Of a stretch of DNA of 64,000 nucleotides, positions 56,324 to 64,000 are shown piece after piece. Both the position numbers and the translations under genes were made by a program. The notes under the pieces are model-generated. The model did no database searches. It saw only the letters and a program-made list of their open reading frames with translations, and was not told the DNA's origin. This DNA comes from Leptospira jelokensis. GTDB taxonomy: Bacteria > Spirochaetota > Leptospiria > Leptospirales > Leptospiraceae. The stretch lies in NCBI RefSeq assembly GCF_004769635.1, contig NZ_RQGH01000033.1:62001-126000 (forward strand), given 5' to 3'. The stretch's first letter is position 1. The number at the start of each line of letters is the position of its first letter.

Positions 56324-56704
56324 TTAACGTTCGTGCAGTAAAATGCGAACTTTTGCTTTCTTTAGGAGATTTTCTTTCTCTTTCGAGGATGGGAGTGCTT
56401 CCGCTTCCTGTAAGAGTTCGATGGCGTGGTCATGGGATAAATCGTCTTCAGAATCCCCACCTTCGGTGAGCACTCGGATTTGGTCATTTTTCACTTCGCA
56501 GAACCCACCATCAATGGCGATTCGGAATTCTTTTCCAGATGTATGCAATTTGATCAGCCCAAAATCAAGTTGGGATACGAGGGTTGCATGGCCTGGTAAA
56601 ATTCCAAAATAACCCACAGAACCAGGCAGAATCACTGATTCTGCCTTTCCTTGGTAAAGGATTTTGTCTGGAGAGATGACCGTTAGAGTCAGTTCTTTAC
56701 TCAT
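56324..56704 (-). CDS. atpC: ATP synthase epsilon subunit
   Basis: A 126-residue F1 central-stalk subunit. The N-terminal beta-sandwich is clear (TVISPDKILYQGKAESVILPG, then GYFGILPGHATLVS). A short C-terminal helical part (about 88-126) is the inhibitory region. Last of the eight structural atp genes, 5 bases after atpD. Confidence 0.95.
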   Translation of the reverse strand: MSKELTLTVISPDKILYQGKAESVILPGSVGYFGILPGHATLVSQLDFGLIKLHTSGKEFRIAIDGGFCEVKNDQIRVLTEGGDSEDDLSHDHAIELLQEAEALPSSKEKENLLKKAKVRILLHER

Positions 56705-56709
56705 CCGAA

Positions 56710-58137
<1,428 letters not shown>

Positions 58138-59007
58138 TTAGGAGATCGCTTCCGCTCCCCCTACGATTTCTGAAATTTCCTGCGTAATTTTTGCCTGACG
58201 AACTCGGTTGTATCCGCGAGTCAGAAGTTTGATCATCTCACCAGCTGCATCAGTTGCCGCCTTCATCGCCACTCTTCGTGCAATGTGTTCGGAAGCGACT
58301 GACTCCAATATGATCTTAACAAATGTAGTTTTGATCACCATTGGTAATAAGTTTTCCAAAATGGTTTTTGGATCTGGTTCGTATAATACTTCTGGGCCCG
58401 AAGAACCTTTGGATCCTGTTTCTTCCATTTGAAGGGGAAGGACAGAAGTGATCTCAGGTTTTTGATTGGCCGCTGAATAATAATGAGTGGAAATGATTTC
58501 AACTGAATCCACCGACTCGTTTGCAAAACGTTCCATAAAATAAGAAGCAAGGTCATTTGCCTCTTTACTTCCAGCTTTGTCATCGATGTTGGTGTATGAT
58601 GTTACCAATTCAACTTTTGCAAATTTAAAGAAAGAGATCGCTTTTTTTCCTGCAGCATGGACTTCCACTTCCACACCTTTTGACTTCAACTCTTCAATAC
58701 GGTTTTTGACCATACGAAGAAGGTTGGAGTTAAAACCACCGCATAACCCACGGTTTGCGGCGATTGCAAGGATAGCAACTTTTCGGATTTTGTCCGGCTT
58801 CCTTAAGTAAGGGCTGTGGATGATTCCCGCAAGGCTAGACAAAGAAGAAACCAATTCACGAGTTAAATCGGCGTATGGTTTCGCCGCATTCACTTTGTTA
58901 GTGGCTTTTTTTGCCTTAGCCGTGGAGACCATCTCCATGGTTCGAGTGATTTTTCTCGTGTTTTTAACCGAGTTAATCCTCTTTTTTATCTCACGCGGTG
59001 TCGCCAA
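58138..59007 (-). CDS. atpG: ATP synthase gamma subunit
   Basis: A 289-residue F1 rotor subunit. It has the N-terminal helix [27 protein letters not shown] segment, the central [12 protein letters not shown], and the C-terminal helix [29 protein letters not shown]. It lies between atpA and atpD in the standard order. Confidence 0.97.
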   Translation of the reverse strand: MATPREIKKRINSVKNTRKITRTMEMVSTAKAKKATNKVNAAKPYADLTRELVSSLSSLAGIIHSPYLRKPDKIRKVAILAIAANRGLCGGFNSNLLRMVKNRIEELKSKGVEVEVHAAGKKAISFFKFAKVELVTSYTNIDDKAGSKEANDLASYFMERFANESVDSVEIISTHYYSAANQKPEITSVLPLQMEETGSKGSSGPEVLYEPDPKTILENLLPMVIKTTFVKIILESVASEHIARRVAMKAATDAAGEMIKLLTRGYNRVRQAKITQEISEIVGGAEAIS

Positions 59008-59018
59008 GATCTTTCCCC

Positions 59019-60533
59019 TTAGTTATTCTTTGCTAAAAAATGTTCTACAATCGCTTTGATTGTTTTTTGCAGAGCCGCTTCTTGTTTTACTTCTTTGGCA
59101 GTTCTGATTTCTTCCAAAATTTCTGGGTGTTGCTCTCTCATTGTTTTCAAAAGGAAAGCTTCGAATTCTCTTACTTTTGCAGTAGGAATTGTATCCATAA
59201 ATCCTTTCGTCACAGCGAAGATGGAAATCACTTGTTCTTCCACTGGAGTGGGAGAGTTGTTTGGTTGTTTGAGGATTTCGAGTACTCGGTATCCACGATC
59301 AAGCTGAGCTTGTGTCACTGGATCAAGTTCTGTTCCTAATTGTGCAAACGCTTCTAAGTCACGGAACTGAGCGAGGTCTGACTTCAGTGTTCCCGCTACT
59401 TTTTTCATCGCTTTGATTTGCGCCGCAGATCCAACCCGTGATACAGAAATTCCCACGTCCACCGCAGGGCGAAGGCCCGATGCAAAAAGGTTAGACTGTA
59501 AGTAGATCTGACCATCAGTGATGGAAATTACGTTTGTCGGAATGTATGCTGATACTTCCCCTTCTTGTGTTTCAATGATTGGGAGTGCAGTCATTGACCC
59601 ACCACCGAATTTATCATCAAGTTTCGCCGCTCTTTCAAGGAGGCGAGAGTGAAGGTAGAATACGTCTCCAGGGTATGCTTCACGACCTGGTGGACGGCGA
59701 AGGAGGAGTGACATTTGTCGGTAGGCAACAGCTTGTTTCGAAAGGTCATCATACACCACAAGTGTAGCTTTCCCTTCTTCATACATAAAGTATTCAGCCA
59801 TTGTCGCACCAGAGTAAGGTGCAATGTATAACATAGGAGCAGGTTCAGATGCGTTTGCCGATACGATGATCGTATACTCAAGAGCACCTTTTTCGCGTAA
59901 CATTTCGATGGTGGAAGCAACAGTTGATGCTTTTTGTCCAATTGCTACGTAAACGCAGATCACACCTTTTCCTTTTTGGTTGATGATGGTGTCGATCGCG
60001 ATGGAAGTTTTTCCAGTTCCACGGTCACCAATGATGAGCTCTCTTTGTCCACGTCCAATTGGGATCATCGCATCAATCGCTTTGATTCCTGTTTGCATTG
60101 GTTCATGAACTGATTTCCTCATCGCAATCCCAGGAGCTGGAGACTCAACTGGTCTTGTTTTTTTTGCGTTGAGTGGTCCTTTCCCGTCGATCACTTCCCC
60201 AAGAGGGTTGAGCACACGACCGAGAAGTTCTGGTCCCACTGGCACTTCGAAGATTTTTCCCACACGTTTAACGGTGAATCCTTCTTCGATTTTGATATAA
60301 TCACCAAAGATAACAACCCCAACTGAATTTTCTTCTAAGTTGAAGGCTTGGCCTCGAACTCCGTTTTGGAATTCAACGAGCTCTCCTGACATTACGTTTG
60401 TGAGTCCGTAAACTCTCGCAATCCCGTCCCCGACTTCGAGAACTGTTCCGACTTCTTCTACTTGAAGGTCTTTCTTGAAGTTTTTAATTTCTTGTTTTAG
60501 TACCGACGTTACTTCGTCTGTTTTAATTTTCAT
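59019..60533 (-). CDS. atpA: ATP synthase alpha subunit
   Basis: A 504-residue regulatory F1 subunit. P-loop [40 protein letters not shown]; the signature [14 protein letters not shown]; and the Arg finger in that last segment. The start overlaps the atpH stop as ATGA. Confidence 0.98.
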   Translation of the reverse strand: MKIKTDEVTSVLKQEIKNFKKDLQVEEVGTVLEVGDGIARVYGLTNVMSGELVEFQNGVRGQAFNLEENSVGVVIFGDYIKIEEGFTVKRVGKIFEVPVGPELLGRVLNPLGEVIDGKGPLNAKKTRPVESPAPGIAMRKSVHEPMQTGIKAIDAMIPIGRGQRELIIGDRGTGKTSIAIDTIINQKGKGVICVYVAIGQKASTVASTIEMLREKGALEYTIIVSANASEPAPMLYIAPYSGATMAEYFMYEEGKATLVVYDDLSKQAVAYRQMSLLLRRPPGREAYPGDVFYLHSRLLERAAKLDDKFGGGSMTALPIIETQEGEVSAYIPTNVISITDGQIYLQSNLFASGLRPAVDVGISVSRVGSAAQIKAMKKVAGTLKSDLAQFRDLEAFAQLGTELDPVTQAQLDRGYRVLEILKQPNNSPTPVEEQVISIFAVTKGFMDTIPTAKVREFEAFLLKTMREQHPEILEEIRTAKEVKQEAALQKTIKAIVEHFLAKNN

Positions 60534-61093
60534 TCAAATGCTCCGACTGGGATTTTCTTTTGGAGGAGAGCCTCTCTTGTTCCGGCAAGTTTTGCACGGA
60601 TTGAGGCATCGATTAAAAAGTCGTCTATATAGATTTTGAATCCACCGATGAGGTTTGGATCCATTTGTTCGGTCACACGAATTTCACGTCCGAACTTAGA
60701 TGCAATGGACTGTGTGATTCGGTCTACAGCTTCTTTTCCTAATGAATCTTTGGAAACGATACGGAGGGAACTACGATTTTTAAGTCGGTCAACACCTGCA
60801 CGGTAATCTTCCAAAATATCCTTTAGGTAAAGGAAACGATTTTTACGAACCACAAGTGTAATGAAGTTGGCAACAAATTCTGAAGCCTTTCCTTGAACTG
60901 ACTTTGCGGCAGTTTGTTCTTTCTCAGATGGATCAACTAACGGAGAAAGAAAATAATGGCGAATCGAATCATCGGAAAAGAAAATACCAACTAAGCTTGA
61001 TAATTCCTCTTCCGTTGACTCAAGTGAGTTAGTTTCTTGAGCTAACTCTAAAAGTGCCGTTGCGTAAACCTTTGAAATTTGGTTCAGACTCAT
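60530..61093 (-). CDS. atpH: ATP synthase delta subunit
   Basis: A 187-residue peripheral-stalk subunit. The N-terminal six-helix domain starts [15 protein letters not shown]. The C-terminal block [21 protein letters not shown] is the family signature. It overlaps both atpF (4 bases) and atpA (4 bases). Confidence 0.95.
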   Translation of the reverse strand: MSLNQISKVYATALLELAQETNSLESTEEELSSLVGIFFSDDSIRHYFLSPLVDPSEKEQTAAKSVQGKASEFVANFITLVVRKNRFLYLKDILEDYRAGVDRLKNRSSLRIVSKDSLGKEAVDRITQSIASKFGREIRVTEQMDPNLIGGFKIYIDDFLIDASIRAKLAGTREALLQKKIPVGAFE

Positions 61094-61614
61094 TTGATTT
61101 TAAGTTTATCGAGTTTTGCGATCTCTTTTTCAACAAAGGAAGCATAGTCTTCCTTCTTCAATTGTTTCTCCAAGATCTCACTCGCGATGAGAACGGACAT
61201 TTCCACAATTTGATTTTGTAACTCGGACAAAGCTCTGCCTTTGGCAAGTTCGATTTCTCGAACAGCATTGTCTTTGATACCTTTCACTTCATTGTGTGCT
61301 TCTTCCGTCAATTTAGTGCGGAGAGCAACTGCATCTTTCTTAGCTTCATCGACAATTCTGTGTGCTTCTTCTGTTGCTTTGAAGAGTTGGTCTTTGTATT
61401 CTTTTAAAGACTTTTCTGCTTCAACACGAAGAGATTCCGCTTTGTTGATATCACCTTGGATGCCGGAAGCACGTTCTTCGAGAGCATGAAGGATCTTGTC
61501 CCATGCAAATTTTTTAAGAACGAAGACAACAACTGAGAAAGTGACCAGGGTCCAGATGACCAGACCCGGATTGACTTTCAGCAAATTGAAGCCGGAAGCC
61601 GCGAGGAGTACCAA
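61090..61614 (-). CDS. atpF: ATP synthase b subunit
   Basis: A 174-residue peripheral-stalk subunit. One N-terminal TM helix (about 11-30, NPGLVIWTLVTFSVVVFVL) is followed by a long charged coiled coil (35-165), ending in LKKEDYASFVEKEIAKLDKL. Only one b-type gene is present, so the stalk should be a homodimer. Confidence 0.96.
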   Translation of the reverse strand: MVLLAASGFNLLKVNPGLVIWTLVTFSVVVFVLKKFAWDKILHALEERASGIQGDINKAESLRVEAEKSLKEYKDQLFKATEEAHRIVDEAKKDAVALRTKLTEEAHNEVKGIKDNAVREIELAKGRALSELQNQIVEMSVLIASEILEKQLKKEDYASFVEKEIAKLDKLKIK

Positions 61615-61616
61615 GA

Positions 61617-61901
61617 CTATTGTCCTTGTTCTACTTTAGTGGCACCAGCACCAATTGTTTTGTCAATTGAGCCATTGAGTTTGAGCGCGATAAGAAGAGC
61701 GATTACCACTGCGAAAAGTGCTGCACCTTCAATCATACCTGCTGCTACGTAAAGAACGAGTTGGATCTTTCCCGCTGCTTCTGGTTGGCGGCTAATGCTT
61801 TCTGCCACTGATCCACCAATTCTACCAATACCGATTCCTGCACCAAGTAATGCAAGTCCTGCTGCGAGTCCTACTGCGATGTATCCTAAACCGAATTCCA
61901 T
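61617..61901 (-). CDS. atpE: ATP synthase c subunit
   Basis: A 94-residue hairpin: two TM helices (8-30 and 48-72) joined by RQPEA. The ion-binding Glu lies in AAGMIEGAALFA. The next residue is Gly rather than Ser/Thr, and the Na+-type Gln of helix 1 is Ile here, so the ring should carry protons. An 18-residue polar tail (TIGAGATKVEQGQ) extends the C-terminus. AGGAG lies upstream. Confidence 0.96.
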   Translation of the reverse strand: MEFGLGYIAVGLAAGLALLGAGIGIGRIGGSVAESISRQPEAAGKIQLVLYVAAGMIEGAALFAVVIALLIALKLNGSIDKTIGAGATKVEQGQ

Positions 61902-61949
61902 TGTTTTCGTTTCACTCCTGTGTGTTTTATAATATAAATAAAACCAATG

Positions 61950-63008
61950 TTAATGTCTATGCATCACAGTTCCGATGAACACGGCTGTGAGCAAAGAGAA
62001 AATGAACGCTTGTAAAAAGGCTACAAGTAGTTCTAAAAAGTAAATGAGCACTGAACTGAGAACAGATACAGGTGCTATGAGCCAACTTTCGCTCATAAAG
62101 ATAAAACCAAGTAACGCAAGGATCATAACGTGTCCTGCTGTCATGTTGGCAAGTAACCTCATCGTTAACGCAAAAGAGCGAGCAATATGAGTTACGATAA
62201 ATTCCAATGCCCACATCAGTGGCCATAAAAGGAGGGGAACTCCTTTAGGTACAGCATGTGCTACGAAAGAAATCCCTTGGTAGGAAAATGCTGTTCCATA
62301 AATCGTAAGTAAAGTGATAGAAGCGAGTGAAAGAGTCACACTGATGTCACCAGTAGGTGTGATCCCTGACCAAATTTCTCCAAACGTGTGGAGAGAATGA
62401 GGTGTGTGGTCCATAACACCCACTGCGACAAGCGCATCGGATGCCGCAACCGTGAGTTCTCCAATGGATGGGATAAGGCCGAACAAGTTACAGAAAAGGA
62501 TAAAGAAAAACAATGAGAAGATGTAGTGGTAATACGAATGCCCGTGGTGGTCAAGAGAGGAATCCACAACATTTTCTTTTAAATAGCTGACAAATGCCTC
62601 TACACCGGAAGTGAATTTGTTATGCACCTTCTTCGGGTTCTTAGAGATGAGGTTCGCAGCTGGGATAAAAACAAGGAACATAAAGAAACAAGCAATCCAC
62701 ATCATGGTCACTCGTTTGGTGATATGAAGATCAAGACCACCTAGGTAATGGTATTTCACCCCATCATGGTTGATAAACACGTCATGGTTTTCTGCATCAA
62801 AACCAGGTTGTCCTTCTGTAACAATGGTTCCACCGAAGTTGAGAGGGAAAACCGGTGCATCACCTAAGTGGTGTGCCATCACTTCGCTGAAATCGAAGCC
62901 CTCATCAGAGCCGTGCCCTTCCGAATCGTTTGCAAAAACATTCGTAAAACTAAGGGAAAAAACTAATAAAAATGATAAAAAAAACCGATATTTAGACTTA
63001 TTTTCCAC
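61950..63008 (-). CDS. atpB: ATP synthase a subunit with N-terminal extension
   Basis: About 352 residues, longer than E. coli (271). The added N-terminus is a signal peptide (about residues 1-26, ending VFA-ND) plus about 80 His- and Asp-rich periplasmic residues, an arrangement also known in some other phyla. The membrane core has the essential Arg in FALTMRLLANMTAGH and the closing LLVAFLQAFIFSLLTAVFIG. I prefer GTG 63008, which starts a clean signal peptide and overlaps the AtpI-like gene by 11 bases. TTG 63056 would prefix 16 residues and spoil it. Confidence 0.94.
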   Translation of the reverse strand: MENKSKYRFFLSFLLVFSLSFTNVFANDSEGHGSDEGFDFSEVMAHHLGDAPVFPLNFGGTIVTEGQPGFDAENHDVFINHDGVKYHYLGGLDLHITKRVTMMWIACFFMFLVFIPAANLISKNPKKVHNKFTSGVEAFVSYLKENVVDSSLDHHGHSYYHYIFSLFFFILFCNLFGLIPSIGELTVAASDALVAVGVMDHTPHSLHTFGEIWSGITPTGDISVTLSLASITLLTIYGTAFSYQGISFVAHAVPKGVPLLLWPLMWALEFIVTHIARSFALTMRLLANMTAGHVMILALLGFIFMSESWLIAPVSVLSSVLIYFLELLVAFLQAFIFSLLTAVFIGTVMHRH

Positions 63009-63378
63009 TGAAATAGCTCGCAAATACAAGGAAAAGAAGGTGGACGAAATAGGCAATTAAAAATCCAGAAGTTGCCTCAAAAGGGTACTCTAAGACCTGA
63101 AACGCAGTCAAAATGCTTAAATTGAGAAAAAAGGAGAGAAATACTGTAAAAAAGGGGAATCCGGTCTCTGCTAAAGCCGGGATTTTACGAGGTAGGAACC
63201 TAAGTTGTAAAATGGCCATTTGGATCGCAAAAGAAATGGCCCCTCCGATATAAAATAGAAATCGGTATCCCTCCTCCACCAAACCTATTGTTAGCGGGAA
63301 ACTCAACAACAATAGAACGAATAAATAACTGAAGTAATGCAAATGGAATCGTTTGAGATTGATTGAGTTTAGATCCAT
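62998..63378 (-). CDS. AtpI-like small membrane protein
   Basis: About 126 residues with four hydrophobic segments. It precedes atpB in the position where AtpI or another uncB-upstream protein is found, which supports a role in c-ring assembly or ion supply. Sequence similarity to AtpI is weak to the eye, so the call rests on place and topology. ATG 63378 has GGAA upstream; an earlier GTG/ATG at 63414 adds 12 residues. Confidence 0.65.
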   Translation of the reverse strand: MDLNSINLKRFHLHYFSYLFVLLLLSFPLTIGLVEEGYRFLFYIGGAISFAIQMAILQLRFLPRKIPALAETGFPFFTVFLSFFLNLSILTAFQVLEYPFEATSGFLIAYFVHLLFLVFASYFSGK

Positions 63379-63436
63379 AGGTTCCAATGTGGATTGCCTG
63401 GGATTTGTGGGCAAGAAGGAATGGAGGAAGGTTTTT

Positions 63437-63493
63437 GGGGGATAGAATGGTATAGATCCCCGCCCTAATCGAACTGGGTGGGGTTAACCACCC
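63437..63493. other. GC-rich alternating inverted repeats upstream of the atp operon
   Basis: Three dyads share arms: GGGGAT (63438-63443) with ATCCCC (63456-63461); CCCGCCC (63459-63465) with GGGTGGG (63476-63482, one G-T); and GGGTGG (63476-63481) with CCACCC (63488-63493). Neighbouring stems exclude each other. The rest of 63379-63608 has no ORF I would call. Confidence 0.5.
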
Positions 63494-63608
63494 GCCGCCC
63501 AATGGCTTCCATATATCACATGTTTGCTGAAAGGGGAATCAATTTCTGAAAATCAAAAAATAAAAAAAAGAAAAAGTTCATGTTTTTACTCAAACGGAAA
63601 AAATACAA

Positions 63609-64000
63609 CTAATGGCTTCCCAATTGGTCCAAAATTGATTTCAATTGCATTGCTTGCGACTCTTCAATTCCAGAAAGGCAAAAAATCTTTTCTGGAATGG
63701 ATTTCGCTTTTTCACGAAGTGATTTCCCCTTTTTAGTAAGCATGATGTTTACGATTCTTTCATCAATGTTACTGCGAATTCTAGAAAGAAATTCCATTTG
63801 CTCCAATCTTTTTAAGAGCGGAGTCAATGTTCCAGAATCCAATTGAAGGCGATCGCCTAACTTACTTACAGTCGCCTCCCCCTCTTCCCACATAACAAGC
63901 ATTACTAAATACTGTGGATAGGTTAACCCTATGTCCGCGAGGAGCGGACGATAGAGTTTCATCAATCGATGCATAGAAGAATACATCGAAAAACAAATTT
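63609..64000 (-). CDS. OhrR-like MarR-family regulator (5' end outside window)
   Basis: The visible part is about 130 residues of a MarR-type winged helix. YRPLLADIGLTYPQYLVMLVMWE is the OhrR signature. TVSKLGDRLQLDSGTLTPLLKRLE is the recognition helix region, and IRSNIDERIVNIMLTKKG the wing. The ATG at 63986 is probably not the start: the frame stays open to the window edge and upstream codons read Ile-Cys-Phe-Ser, which matches the OhrR N-terminus around its peroxide-sensing Cys (LCFxLY). So it likely senses organic peroxide. A matching ohr gene should lie outside the window. Confidence 0.82.
   Translation of the reverse strand, partial: ICFSMYSSMHRLMKLYRPLLADIGLTYPQYLVMLVMWEEGEATVSKLGDRLQLDSGTLTPLLKRLEQMEFLSRIRSNIDERIVNIMLTKKGKSLREKAKSIPEKIFCLSGIEESQAMQLKSILDQLGSH

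Noticed and set aside
63450..63490. tRNA-like GTTCGATT on the minus strand
   Set aside because: The flanking bases do not form a 5-bp T stem, and no acceptor or anticodon arm can be drawn.

Overview
The window looks like ordinary chromosome from a spirochaete of the genus Leptospira. The strongest genus marker is an OmpL1-type porin (46057-46989). The AT-leaning codon use, the many TTG and GTG starts, and the mix of outer-membrane, lipoprotein and de novo biotin genes fit the same genus. I did not try to name the species. I see no rRNA, tRNA, CRISPR array, insertion sequence or phage gene, and no stretch longer than about 300 bases is without a gene.

Layout. 1-2454 (+) is a tandem array of three close paralogues of an exported alpha/beta-hydrolase-like protein; the first is cut by the window edge. 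2568-7729 (-) holds an RND pump, a TolC-like channel and a DUF2892 membrane protein behind a CsoR/CstR-type repressor gene, with three ATACCC-N4-GGGTAT-like operators. 7756-13732 carries a methyltransferase, an FAD oxidoreductase, a CoA-transferase, a zinc-ribbon protein and an MsbA-like exporter. 13735-15228 (+) is an orphan peptide-type binding protein. 15185-25765 (-) is one tight run: pseudo-amidohydrolase, S1-domain protein, trmL, RsbW-like ATPase, uvrB, lon and PBP1A. 25802-33649 (+) holds a second small ATPase, a GT2 glycosyltransferase, aroE, folC, a TetR regulator, trpF and mutS. 33620-40219 (-) holds bioD, bioA, bioB, an MFS transporter, a 59-residue ORF, an SGNH lipoprotein and serB. 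40278-45905 is mostly transporters, a diverged RlmL-like methyltransferase, ung and phhB. 46057-49077 holds ompL1, an exported protein, carA and a small DUF5808-like gene.

49039-63378 (-) appears to be a long operon. It starts with an AtpI-like protein and the complete F1Fo ATP synthase (atpB-E-F-H-A-G-D-C). It continues, with no clear terminator, into an SLBB-domain anchor, a very acidic protein with seven LSxEEL-type repeats, a GAF/GAF/degenerate-GGDEF protein, an MBOAT acyltransferase and an SGNH partner. The window ends in a truncated OhrR-like gene.

The most unusual points are this downstream extension of the ATP synthase operon (above all the acidic repeat protein), the repressor/operator set over an RND pump with no adaptor gene, the hydrolase array, and the fact that four of nine convergent gene pairs overlap at their 3' ends by 30-93 bp. 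Functions rest on motifs read by eye; no database search was possible.
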